The notes under the pieces are model-generated. The model was given only the letters and a program-made list of their open reading frames with translations. It did not search any database and was not told the DNA's origin. A DNA stretch of 64,000 bases from Heterostelium album PN500 (lineage: Eukaryota > Evosea > Eumycetozoa > Acytosteliales > Acytosteliaceae), in contig NW_008805086.1 in assembly GCF_000004825.1 (NCBI RefSeq), positions 434,001 to 498,000 of the forward strand. The letters run 5' to 3'. Positions 22,619 to 33,287 of the stretch are shown here, piece by piece (positions within the stretch are counted from its first letter, which is position 1; every line of letters starts with the position of its first letter). The translations under genes and the position numbers were made by a program.

Positions 22619-24790
22619 TTATACAATTTTATAATTATTGTTTTTAAGATAGTTAAGAATAGTGAAGTATCCCATTTTGTTGGCATATCTGTATGAAATT
22701 TTGGAGCAGATCTTCTGACTCTGAAGTGAACCAAGATATTTTAAAGTGGGAAATTGTCCAAATTCCAAAGCCAAATGAAATGCTCTTTGAATTGTTGCTT
22801 CATTAATTTGAATCTTTTCCAAAATGAACTTAAGAGAATCCAATTGTCCACTTGAAACAACACTGTCAATCATATCTTTTGTGAATAAATTTGGAAATCT
22901 ATCATATATGAAGCGATATGATTCAATAGAATGTAAAAGTCGATTAATTGGATTGGTATCGATCAGTTTGAGTTCTTCATATAAGTAGGTTGCCATATCT
23001 ATATCACCATAGCTTAACGCTCCTGCAATTGCATTGATATGAAATGTGCTGGGTCGGTATACAAGTTTTTTATTTTTTATCGTTATATTTGCATGATCAT
23101 ATTTATGTTGATACTTTATCAACAACTTGAGCATATCTATATCACCACTTTTAACGACAGGTCTAATATCCAATCTAAGCGTAGTTTTGCTTTCGATTAA
23201 CAGCTGTTCAACGACATCGTAGAGACCAATCATTTTGATCTTATTTACATTCAAACAAAGATCGATGATTTCCTCGAGGTCGTTTGGGCAAATCTGTTGA
23301 TCAATAAGATATCTGAACATGTCGATGTGTACATTGTATGATACATTAAGAATAGATTTGTGATACGTAATTTTGTTGCCAACATGTTGGTGAATATACT
23401 TGACGAATTCGAACTGCTTGTACTTCACTGCATAAGTAAAGTGAAGAGAATTGATATCACATAGACCAAGCTGGTGAATAGTTTTGAAGGAGTGAAATCT
23501 ACCAAGTATAATGACATCGAGAATCTTGGATGGTTTCTCTATCTTGTAGAATACTTTCATTTCTATAAACAAGAAATCAATGATCTCTGGATAGTCGTAG
23601 TTGAATACCTTGTTGATTGCTCGGTCAATTATCGTTAAAGGATGGGAGAACAGATACTTTACAATATTGATATGTCCAAAGCTAGCGGCATTGAGCAGTG
23701 CTACTTGAAGTTGATCTTTTATACTATCGATATAATTGGCACACATGAATTGAACCACTGAAAGATGACCGTTTAAAGATGCTTGATTCAATGCTCTCCC
23801 AGAACAACCTTCACTTCTATTTCGAGATAACCATTCTATCGTTTCGAAATGACCATTTGCTGAAGCATTGTTCATCGCTGATCGATCACATCCTTCTGTT
23901 CTATTTTCGTGTAACCACTTGACCAATTGGATGTTTCCATTGGTTGAAGCATAGATCATTGCTGCCTTTGAACATCCTTCAGTTCGATTCTCATGAAGCC
24001 ATTTGACATTATCCAATCTATTGTGTTTTGATGCAAGATCCATCATTTTAAACGAACTGGTTTGTGATTGATTCCTGGTGAATAACCATTCTAACATTGC
24101 TACGTCACCATGCTTTGCAACAGCTGCCACTGTATTCTCTGATAGAATAATACTGTGAGGAATAAAGCTAGCCATATATCTAACTATATCAAACTGCTTT
24201 CTGCATGCTGCATACTCGATACTCCTATGCCAATCTGTTGTTTTGAGTTTAAATTTCGATTGAAAATAGTCGACGATTTCAGTGTCACCATTAGATGCTA
24301 TAATCTTTATATCGAACCTAGATTGGTTTTCCTCCAAAAATTGGCTGGACACACTACCGAGAAGAAGGTCCATCATGATTAGATCTGCATTCTTGATAGC
24401 CTGTAAAATGGCGGGAATGATTTTTTGGTCTGTTCTGTTCTCCAATAGAAATCTAATGGTCTCGGTGCTACAACGTCGTTGTACTGCGCTTGCCAAGATA
24501 TTGCCTTGCCAAATGTCATACTGATATTGTTTATGTACTACTTTGAGCAACGGTAAATGATAAAGGCAATCATGTATTGGAAAAAAAGTCACATAATCAT
24601 CACCACTTTCCACTAAAATAGCCAGTTGATCAAAGTACTTATATGAAATCAGTGATTTATGATTTCTTATTAAAGTAGACCATCTGATAGATGTGTTACT
24701 GTCACAGTAATTTATATATCTAATAAAAGAGAATATCTTTCTCCAAATTACTTTGTTATAATAAAATGATAATAATAATTCTTTATTCAT
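22619..24790 (-). CDS. Dictyostelid ankyrin-repeat protein, 723 aa
   Basis: Single exon, start at 24790. The N-terminus is a short helical module (VIWRKIFSFIRYIN) seen in dictyostelid ankyrin proteins, loosely like an F-box position. From about residue 120, degenerate ankyrin repeats follow; the clearest are WLHENRTEGCSKAAM and WLHENRTEGCDRSAM near 275-340, each about 33 residues. The family is very expanded in dictyostelids and is usually intronless. No catalytic domain. A related gene lies at 43498-45337. Partner and role are unknown. Confidence 0.88.
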   Translation of the reverse strand: MNKELLLSFYYNKVIWRKIFSFIRYINYCDSNTSIRWSTLIRNHKSLISYKYFDQLAILVESGDDYVTFFPIHDCLYHLPLLKVVHKQYQYDIWQGNILASAVQRRCSTETIRFLLENRTDQKIIPAILQAIKNADLIMMDLLLGSVSSQFLEENQSRFDIKIIASNGDTEIVDYFQSKFKLKTTDWHRSIEYAACRKQFDIVRYMASFIPHSIILSENTVAAVAKHGDVAMLEWLFTRNQSQTSSFKMMDLASKHNRLDNVKWLHENRTEGCSKAAMIYASTNGNIQLVKWLHENRTEGCDRSAMNNASANGHFETIEWLSRNRSEGCSGRALNQASLNGHLSVVQFMCANYIDSIKDQLQVALLNAASFGHINIVKYLFSHPLTIIDRAINKVFNYDYPEIIDFLFIEMKVFYKIEKPSKILDVIILGRFHSFKTIHQLGLCDINSLHFTYAVKYKQFEFVKYIHQHVGNKITYHKSILNVSYNVHIDMFRYLIDQQICPNDLEEIIDLCLNVNKIKMIGLYDVVEQLLIESKTTLRLDIRPVVKSGDIDMLKLLIKYQHKYDHANITIKNKKLVYRPSTFHINAIAGALSYGDIDMATYLYEELKLIDTNPINRLLHSIESYRFIYDRFPNLFTKDMIDSVVSSGQLDSLKFILEKIQINEATIQRAFHLALEFGQFPTLKYLGSLQSQKICSKISYRYANKMGYFTILNYLKNNNYKIV

Positions 24791-25701
24791 AATTTAAGTT
24801 AGATCTATTGGGAATAGAATCAATTAATCCATTGTAAAATGGAAATCAAAAAGATCAAAATTTTAAGTTGTTTTTTTAAAAAAATCAAGATATAAATAAT
24901 CTTTATAAAGGCTAAAAATGTTGGTAACGTTAAGTTTTTTTATTTTGTTATAGGTTCTAAGTAAGAGATAGTTCTCTACAAACAAATATTAGAATAGTAT
25001 AGCTCAAAGATCAATCAAGATTGTAAACCAATTAATATCAGTTCATAAATTATACCAAAGAAAATTTTTCTCTATTTTATCAATTGATAATTTTAAATTT
25101 ATTTAAAAACTTAACAACCAAGCAAAACAAATAGAAAATAGATTCAAATATTAAACAACTATCAAAATAAGCAATTAATTATATTTAAAATTAAAATATT
25201 AAGTTACAAATCAAATTTCATTAATTATATTCATTATTAATATATTAATTTTCATATATCCTTATACTTTAAATTTATTACTTATTTGACCAACTATAAG
25301 AAAGTAATAATTGTTGTTCTAAATTTATTTTTGTCTAAATATCAGATGAGTATAAAAAACAATTAATACTAATATTTTGGAGTTTATTCGAACAACCACA
25401 TTTTTTTTTTTTTGTTTACATCTAAAAATAAAGATATATTAATCATTTTATAAAATATAACCTTGCAACATGAGTATAAATGATGTAATATCTATCATTA
25501 TATTACGTCAATGATCTTTTTATTTTAAAATATTAGAAACTCAAAACAACTAGTAGTAACAATTAGTTAAATATCGTTTGTAATGAATAATCAAACATTT
25601 GAAGAATCTATTTAAACAATGATTTTCATTACTTTTAAATCATTCAAAACAATAATAATTTAAAATAAAATAGTTTTATAAATAATTCTATTAATATAAA
25701 A
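24791..25701. other. Intergenic, AT-rich; promoter side of the second CBM49 gene
   Basis: 24791 to about 25364 holds no supported feature. The remainder is the upstream part of the direct duplication. Confidence 0.7.
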
Positions 25702-26245
25702 ATGAAGATTGCTTTATTCTCTATGTTGTTTGTTGCATTGACATGTTTATCAGCAGTAAACTCAACATTCATTGTTGGAACATGTGATTCAAGTAAATGT
25801 GGTGCTGGTCAAGTTTGTATCTGTGAAGGTGGTGTCAGTCATTGTGTTTTGTTGGATCAATGTCATGATGTTGCAATCGTCCAGACCATTGAACGTAGTT
25901 GGGTTGAGAATGGTCAATCATTCACTTTGTACCGTGTTCACATCTTCAACTATGGTCCAAGAACATTGAAGAACATCGCCATTCAAACTGATTGCACTTT
26001 GGACCCACGTGATCAAAGTTCAGTTTGGAACATCGAATATCACAAAGGATTCTTCTCACTTCCATCCTATGGCCAAGGTATTGCCACTGGTAGAGAATTT
26101 GTCTTTGGATACATCGATCGTGGAATGCGTTCTCCAAATCTCTTTATCCGTGCTCTCCAATATTAAATTAAATAAATTAAATTTCTCCAAATAATTGCCC
26201 AAAAACAGGACTGTCTTTTTTTTTTTTTTTCTAAGAAGTTTTTCT
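25365..26245 (+). repeat. Segmental direct duplication, copy 2
   Basis: Partner of 20390-21300, offset about 4.95 kb. The upstream regions share blocks with indels; the coding regions differ at only a few sites, mostly silent. Confidence 0.9.
25702..26166 (+). CDS. Secreted CBM49-type carbohydrate-binding protein, copy 2 (154 aa)
   Basis: Same architecture as 20756-21220: signal peptide, Cys-rich segment, CBM49 domain. The protein differs at two positions that I can see: Met for Leu/Ser near residue 8 of the signal peptide, and Lys for Asn in the stretch preceding GFFSLPSY. Retention of both near-identical copies suggests recent duplication or gene conversion. See copy 1 for function. Confidence 0.88.
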   Translation: MKIALFSMLFVALTCLSAVNSTFIVGTCDSSKCGAGQVCICEGGVSHCVLLDQCHDVAIVQTIERSWVENGQSFTLYRVHIFNYGPRTLKNIAIQTDCTLDPRDQSSVWNIEYHKGFFSLPSYGQGIATGREFVFGYIDRGMRSPNLFIRALQY

Positions 26246-26350
26246 TTTTTTATACAACAATGATCTGCTCCCAAGCATCACCCAGATGTACCTTCTGTCA
26301 AATAAAAAGTGAATTATGCGCGCATATTGGGTTATTGTTTAATAAAGATA

Positions 26351-26421
26351 CTCCCCTTCCGGGAATCGAACCCGGGGTATCAGTGTGAGAGACTAATGTG
26401 TTACCACTACACCAAAGAGGA
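26351..26421 (-). tRNA. tRNA-Glu (anticodon CTC)
   Basis: Read on the minus strand it folds fully: acceptor TCCTCTT with AAGGGGA (one T-G pair), D stem GTGT/ACAC with loop AGTGGTA, anticodon stem TTAGT/ACTGA around loop CTCTCAC (anticodon CTC, reads GAG), variable loop TACC, T stem CCGGG/CCCGG with loop TTCGAAT, discriminator G. It has no intron. The internal A and B boxes are intact (B box GGGTTCGAATCCC). A retroelement fragment sits just upstream of its 5' end. Confidence 0.96.
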
Positions 26422-26440
26422 TTTGGATGAATATTCAACC

Positions 26441-26458
26441 AAAATATACAATCTTAAT
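26441..26458 (+). repeat. Target-site duplication, left copy
   Basis: AAAATATACAATCTTAAT here recurs at 27021-27037 directly after the poly-A tail of the retroelement fragment. At least 14 bases (TATACAATCTTAAT) cannot come from the tail itself. Confidence 0.88.
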
Positions 26459-27020
26459 CACCTTTTGTATACACTGCTTACCATTCGTATTCACAGGTCT
26501 CCCACCGATCAAGATCACCGAGCACCACCTCTTCAAATGCAAAATACTCAACACCTACAAACCCATCATAAAACGGATCATACACATATTTACCGGGGAA
26601 ACTCTCGACTGGGAGTTCGACATCCTCAAGATGACAAGCAAAAACGAGCTAAATCAAAACGTAATTGCTATCGTACTGCACCAGGTCTGGATTCTTCACT
26701 GCAAACTCACGCACAACTCCCTCATCACACCCACCACCTTCTATCACGCAACAACCAACAACATTAACAAACTAGCTAAACTTGAATACCACAAACTAAT
26801 CAGAAAATCAAAACAAGACTTCGGTCGAAACAACTCAAACATTCAAACATATCAATCAAAATGGCTGAAGAAGCTAGACGACTTCAAACTCATCTGGAAC
26901 CACCAAACCTGGAACTTCCCAACGCCATCACACCTCATCAGCAAATAAACAAATAAAAATAAAATCCATTTGAGTATTCTTCAAGATATGAGAATACTTT
27001 AAAAAAAAAAAAAAAAAAAA
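26459..27020 (+). mobile_element. 5'-truncated tRNA-linked non-LTR retroelement (TRE-like), C-terminal RT fragment
   Basis: The insert carries an open frame to the stop at 26948 that begins inside the element. Its start matches the zinc-binding region at the end of non-LTR reverse transcriptases (FCIHC, then ITEHHLFKCKIL), followed by a basic tail with VLHQVWILHCKL. A 3' UTR with a perfect 8-bp stem (26973-26980 with 26991-26998) and about 23 A residues follow, and 18-nt target duplications flank it. The junction lies 20-40 bp upstream of the tRNA-Glu start, on the side used by dictyostelid TRE5-type elements (established for D. discoideum). The endonuclease and RT core are missing, so it cannot move alone. 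Confidence 0.85.
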
Positions 27021-27037
27021 AAATATACAATCTTAAT
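27021..27037 (+). repeat. Target-site duplication, right copy
   Basis: Matches 26441-26458; its first A residues merge with the poly-A tail, so the exact boundary is ambiguous. Confidence 0.88.
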
Positions 27038-27225
27038 TTTTTAAAAAATATATTAATCTAATTTTCTTAAAAACAAAAAAGGAAGGTTTACTCATACAAA
27101 TATTTCATATGTTTCTATAAAAAAAATTATATTTAGTAATATAATATTTCTCACCAAGGCCTGGAATCCTTCCAGAAACAAAAAATATTTATTCTCAATT
27201 AATTGAGATATTAAAGATAACTTTA

Positions 27226-29646
27226 TTAATATTTTTGTTGTTTCTTATATTGTATGAATCTTGTTAAATTGATTCTAGACTCATCGAGACGGTCGAGCAT
27301 TTGACGATCTAGTTTCTTCTTGTCTGTTTTTATCTTATTTCGCAAGATTGGTACATATTGCTCGAGAGTAGACATCATGTTGAGTTCTTTAAAGACCTGA
27401 TTGACTGGTGGCTCAGCAAATACATCGAATATCGAATTCAAAGTCTCTGCAATGACCTCTGCATTCTGATCGTTGGCCAAACAGTAGACGAACAACTGAC
27501 CGATCTGATTCAATATTGATTTACACATATCTTTTTGTCCCATCAAACCAATCATACCAATTAAATTGGTCTTTACCAAAGTAGGAGCATTACTTGTAAT
27601 AAACAATATATTTTTAATTTCATCTAAATTATTCTATTATTAATTAATATAAAAACCAATTAGTTATCTATCTCTGTCGTCACTCTAATAATAAAGCTTA
27701 ATAACACTTACAAAACCAATTGAACTATTATTTCTCATGAGTGACCAAAGTGAGCTGGTTGCAATCTCTAATTGTTCAATCTCGGTCTTTGCTTGTGAGA
27801 TTTGGCCGTTGTGAATGGAGTGTGCAGAGATCTTCAACATCAAATCCCATAGTCTTTGGTGTGAATGTATCTTCTCTTTACTGAATGAGATTAAAAGATT
27901 CGATAGGCATTGAATTGCACGTTTATACATTGTCTTTAATGAGATTGCCAATTGCATCAACTCTGTACATTCCTTTACAATCTTTGTAATATCCTGTAAT
28001 TCAATTGATTCAATCAATTCTATTAACTAAATAAATAAAATAATAATAAATAAGTATACATACTATTTAAAATAATAATCTATCTTTATAACTTACATTT
28101 GCTAATAAAGTAGTACTTTCTAAGTATTTAATTAATGGTGATACATCTTGATCTTGTGCAGATTCAATGTCTTGAACATCGAGGAATTTGTCATCTTCGT
28201 CGTATGGATTGTCCGATGGTTGTTGCTGGCCATCGTCACTTAGAATGTTGGTAAAGATTTCGATGGCTGTTTGTTGTGCAGATAATGAATCACGCCATTG
28301 CTCTTCCATCTTTTCTGCTTCATTCTCAAAAGTAACTGATTCACTCTTTGCTTTCTTTGGTTCTTTAGTATCACCATTATTATTATTATTTGATGTTGTT
28401 GATGTTTCACCCATTTGCTGATCTTCAACTTCATCATCGTCATCACCATCCTCTACGATTGTATCTTCTTCAATTGGTTCATCCTCTTCCTCCTCTTGGT
28501 TGTTAGATGAAGCGGTGACCTCTTTCAATGCCAATCTCTTCTCTTTGATTGCGAGCAACGATGCTACCGGTTGGAAGTTGGTGAATGCTGGCAAGAGGAG
28601 TGGTGTGATCAACTCTACTACTTTGTCACGGTGGTAGTGTGATCCAATATTGAGAAGAGTGACAGAGATGAGAGATAACAACTTGATCGACATCTTTGAT
28701 TCGCTGACACACTTGTAGAGTTGCATCAACAAGTCATTACCAACGGTCATCGATAGCTTTGCGTTATTCTCTGTGATGATCGACAAGAACTCGCAAGTAT
28801 AGAACACCAACTCCTCCAAAAACAAACTGTGTCCAATGAGCAATTGGAACAACTTGCTGAAATGTTGACCAACTGAATTAGAAACAACTTCGAATGCTGA
28901 ATCTGATAATTCACTATTTATTGATTGATTGAATCATTATTAATATTTAAATATTATATTCACATATTATCAATCAATACTTACCAAAGATTTGTTAATA
29001 ATGATAATGATTGTAATAAGATATGTTGATTCTCCAATGCAGGACCTGTAGTATATTTGTTATTTTGAATTGTACTGATAAACTCTAGTGACCTGTTAAA
29101 GTTTGAGATCAAACTAGTAAGAATATCCGATGATAACAATAGATCACATGATTCTGGATTGACAATTGTAAGGTTTCTAAGATTTTGCAATTGATTGAAA
29201 TTACATAGTTAATATATATATATATATATATAAGATACAAATAATAACAATAGATGCTAATATTATTCTTACCTTAATGCACCCATTGCGGTGACGGCAA
29301 CTTGTGGTTCAGGATCGGATGATCTCTTTATGATCTTTATGAGATTATCTTTATTATCGAGGAGATTGTTCTTATTGAACGATGTGTTCTCTATGATGAG
29401 TTCTGCCACGGTTCTGAGTGCGAGATCACGTTGATTGGCATCCTTGTCATCGACCATCTTCAATAGTTCCTGAGGATCATCGACAAGAGTAGATGCAGCA
29501 TTCAACACCTGATCATAAAGCATCTTGGCAGTGTCATCATTCATCACTTCAGATGCTGATCCATTTCCTTCGTCATCGTTTCTGGTATTAGCACCTGTGA
29601 TTGGATCAACTCTATATACTTTTTTATTATTTGTAATCTTTCCCAT
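27226..29646 (-). CDS. heatr3: HEATR3/Syo1-like ribosomal protein import chaperone, 701 aa
   Basis: Five exons on the minus strand: 29646-29273, 29176-28985, 28913-28097, 28026-27712 and 27633-27226, all in frame. The N-terminus MGKITNNKK and the early ARM-type repeat (VAVTAMGALRNLTIVNPESCDLLLS) match HEATR3/Syo1. The middle carries HEAT/ARM repeats with an acidic insert at about residues 310-350 (EEEEDEPIEED, DGDDDDEVEDQ), where Syo1 has its acidic loop. The family carries uL18 and uL5 into the nucleus for 5S RNP assembly. It lies 311 bp downstream of the MRTO4 gene on the same strand; both act in 60S assembly. Confidence 0.85.
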
Positions 29647-29957
29647 CCTTATACTATCCTAACTTTTAAAATATTTCTAAATTTATAGTGTTTAAGAATT
29701 GAGATATATTATAAATTGATTGATTCACACAACACACACAGAATAGTCAAGTCAGTCGAATCACAAAAAAAAAATAAAAAATTAACTTTCGTTTCGTTTT
29801 TTATAAATAAAAATTAAATTATTTTAATTAAATATTTTTATTTTATTTTTTATCTAAATTTGTAAATGGTTGAATAAAATAAATAATATTAAATTAAGAT
29901 TTATAAGTATTTTGTTTTTTATTTTATTTTATTTTATTTTTAAGATGATTGGTTGAT

Positions 29958-30816
29958 TTATTCATCATCTTCGCTGTCATCTTCGTTCATGTCTTCGGAT
30001 TTGACATCGGCTGATGGCTCTTGCAAAGCATAGTATTCGGCATCCTTCCAGTATCCGAGTAAGATAAATTTAAACTCTGAAATCTTGTGGTCAAACAATT
30101 GTAAAAGTCTGGCTTGGTCTGGGGTGAGAACGGTACCCTTCTCACAAAGATCGTAATCTCTCTCCAAAATGATAACACCATTCTTCAGTGAAGTTGGCAT
30201 ACCTAATCTACGTAAATATGGTTCTTGTGTATGTGTCATATCGATTGGTCCTTGTTTTAATGTAATTGTTTCCTCTGGTTCAAATCCTGCTCTTGCAAAA
30301 TCAACTTCTCTATATGTATTAAAATATCTATAAAATAATTGATTAATATTATTATTCACATTAATCCAAATATATATTTCTTATATATAATAACCTACGA
30401 TAAAACGGTATCTTTTGGATCATTTGTGAAAAATAAACAACATTCTCCTGAGCTTTGTAAATTCTATTTGTTTGTAAAAATTGTTAGATAACTATATATA
30501 TTTGAAAATGGAAATTTATAAATTTTATAAATACCTGTGATAATTTTGAAAGACCTGGCTTTTGTTCGTCACTGTCGGCACGACCCAAACCGATAGATAA
30601 AACTTTCTTCTTTCCGAAAAGGAATCTACTGTTGGACCAATCGGCTCTAGCTTGTTTCAAATGATTGTTACGAACATTGTCAAAGGAGATCAAATAGATA
30701 TCTGAATACTCTTCTACACACTCTCTGACTGTGCTAATCAATTTCGATTTCTTTTGATTTGGGTTCTTTGTGACCTTTGTCAATGAAACTGCTTTACTTC
30801 TTTTTGATTGTACCAT
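29958..30816 (-). CDS. mrto4: MRTO4 (Mrt4) 60S ribosome assembly factor, 238 aa
   Basis: Exons are 30816-30535, 30463-30399 and 30327-29958. The second junction (TC/A) restores KDTVLSYFNTYREVDFARAG, a hallmark Mrt4 segment. The N-terminus MVQSKRSKAVSLTKV, the central SNSRFLFGKKKVLSIGLGR and the C-terminal GVIILERDYDLCEKGTVLTPDQARLLQLF all match. Mrt4 is a P0 paralogue that occupies the stalk site on pre-60S particles in the nucleolus until P0 replaces it. An acidic tail (DMNEDDSEDDE) replaces the P-protein C-terminal motif. Length is normal. Confidence 0.95.
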
Positions 30817-32315
30817 TCTATTTTTTAGTTTTTACTTGTTGTTTGTAAAAAAAAGAAATAAAAACAATATAAAAATTAATTAATTTAAAATAAATAAAAA
30901 TAACTAAAAGATTGAGAAACGAAAGTTATAACTTTTGATCGAGTCTGAAAAAAATTGAAAAAAAAATTGAAAAAAAATTGAAAAAAATCAATTAATTCAA
31001 AATTAAATAAAATAAAATGGTGTGAGAGAAAAACGAACGAATATTTATTTATGGTTTGTATATTGAATTTTGATTGTATAATACATTAGTTAAAAAAAAA
31101 AAATTAATAGAACTTCACTCTTAACTATTATCTAATAATATGACGATTTTCTAGTTGTTTTGTGTTTATAGTCTAAATACCTGTTTGGCCAATTTGAAAT
31201 CTAAATATTAGAAAGATTAAAATGAATTATTTTTATTTTCTATTTCTGTTAAAAAGCTGTGATGCCGACATATCTATGAGAATATATCGTTGTATGTACA
31301 GTTGATATTATATGAAAGTAATTCTATAGCGACTAGTTTACAATCTTTCCAGAGGAGATCATAGTTTTTCAATCCTATGACTCAACCAAGGAGATGTACT
31401 CTCCGTCTCAGAAAATCATTGGAAAAGATCACTTTAACCTTGGGAGTATATTCAACTCATTCCTTGGATTCTTTGGATCTCGGTCAGGTCGAGGAAAGTT
31501 AAAGTACCGATGAATTATTATCGATAGAAATTGCATAAATTACCAATGACCTCTCAACCAATCACAGTTCTGAGGCCATTTGATATTTTAAACATTAGTC
31601 CACTGCTACGTCTAATGTTTAAAAAAAGTGACAAGTGCCACATAAAATACTTTTATACATTTTTCATCCTTGACAAGATACTGAAAAAAAAAAAAAAAAA
31701 TAATAAACTAGATAACATTTGTATTACTTTTCTAAAAACTTTTTAAAATTTGTTCACATACTCATTAATCTTGTTCAATAAGAGAGAAATGTTTGATGCT
31801 CTGTTTGCAAAGCAAACAAAATAAATTAAATTGAAAGGTTTTGAATTATTACTCGATCAATATATTTAATTTAATAAATCTTAATGAAATTTCGATGATG
31901 ATGATGATATTGACCAAGATAAATTGATAAAAAATCTTTCGAAACCAAAAAAAAAGAAGAAAAGCTTTCTAATAAATTTTGAATTCTTTTTTTTTTCCAC
32001 ACACTATATTTGAGTTGGCAGCACGATGAGTGCCTAATGAGGGGTTAAACTTTATGATCAAAATTGATTTTTAAAGCTTAGGCATGCTAGGTGAGAAAAA
32101 TTTGATAAAAAACTAAATAACCCAATAACACACGACCTATCTTTTTTTAAATTTTAATAATTATTTTTTATTTAATTTTTAATTATCAAATTTTTAGAAT
32201 TTTTTTTTTTTTTTTAACCTCCAACTCTTCACCACCAAATTTGTTTTTTTATTTTTAATATCATTTCTATTTCTTTTTTTTTTTCAATATACACAATTAT
32301 ATATAATTACACAGA
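30817..32315. other. Intergenic 1.5 kb with a coding-like relic and an inverted repeat
   Basis: Mostly AT-rich. 31337-31513 reads like protein, 31586-31624 holds a perfect 13-bp inverted repeat, and 32031-32084 has a 7-bp inverted pair (TGCCTAA / TTAGGCA). The end is the Skp1 leader. Confidence 0.6.
31337..31513 (+). pseudogene. Orphan coding-like fragment (58 codons, no start)
   Basis: After a possible acceptor GACTAG the frame runs FTIFPEEIIVFQSYDSTKE to a TGA, with balanced codon use and higher GC than its flanks. There is no start codon and no plausible upstream exon in frame. Best read as a gene or element relic. I do not recognise the parent. Confidence 0.4.
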
Positions 32316-33287
32316 ATGACCACCGTTAAATTAGAATCATCTGATGAAAAGGTTTTCGAAGTCGAGCGTGACATCGCCTGTATGGCCGTCACAATCAAGC
32401 ATATGTTAGAAGGTATAGTTTTTGTTTAAATATTTTGTCTATCTGAATTATTTATATAATATAAACAAAAAAATAACAATCAGTAAATTAAATTAAAATA
32501 AACAAACAAAAAAAACAAATATACAGTAATAATATTTTGTGCGAACGATTCAATAGCAATCTTTTAATTACTTTAAGATAATTTTCAAGATTAAAAACGA
32601 GTTCATAGCAATACCTCATTAATTATTACTATTATCACTTTTATTATTATCAAGTTTTTTGTTAAAAGATAATATCTAAACATAGATAAACAAAGCAATA
32701 GTTATAATTATTTTTAGTGTAGAAAAGAAAATATAGATTTTGGAGGTAGATTTTTTTGACAGTGGTAAATTTTTTAGTAAAAAAAAAAAATTCAATTTTT
32801 TTTTTATTTTTTTTTTCTTCACAAATGATGATCTTGCCAATATTATTATTATGCAATATTAACAATTAAAACTTGTTTTTTATTTATTTATTTTTTAGAC
32901 ATTGGTGAGACTGACACTGCTATCCCATTACCAAATGTCACTGCTGCCATTTTGGAGAAGGTTTTGGAGTACTGCAAACACCACCACGAACACCCAACCC
33001 CACAACAAGACGACAAGAAGGACGAGAAGCGTTTGGATGACATCCCACCATGGGACCGTGAGTACTGCAAGGTCGACCAACCAACTCTTTTCGAGTTGAT
33101 CTTGGCTGCCAATTATTTGGATATCAAGCCACTTTTGGATGTCACATGTAAGACTGTCGCCAACATGATCAGAGGAAAGACCCCAGAGGAAATTAGAAAG
33201 ATTTTCAACATCAAGAACGATTTCACCCCAGAAGAAGAGGAACAAATTAGAAAAGAAAACGAATGGTGTGAGGACAAGGGTAACTAA
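32316..33287 (+). CDS. fpaA: Skp1, SCF ubiquitin ligase adaptor, 161 aa
   Basis: Exon 1 is 32316-32412, the intron 32413-32898 and exon 2 32899-33287 (phase 1). The POZ-like N-terminus ([20 protein letters not shown]) and the C-terminal F-box-binding helices ([41 protein letters not shown]) are nearly as in D. discoideum Skp1. The Pro in NDFTPEEE is the site that is hydroxylated and glycosylated by the O2-sensing pathway in that species (established there), and it is conserved here. The 486-nt intron is long for a dictyostelid. Two F-box-type genes in this window (38990-40595, 57124-58690) encode potential partners. Confidence 0.97.

Noticed and set aside
26309-26767. 152-aa plus-strand ORF crossing the tRNA gene
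   Set aside because: It runs across the tRNA and the insertion boundary in a frame other than the retroelement frame.
32031-32084. Possible small RNA closed by TGCCTAA / TTAGGCA
   Set aside because: Only a 7-bp pair over 40 nt, and the conserved motif of dictyostelid class I RNAs is absent.
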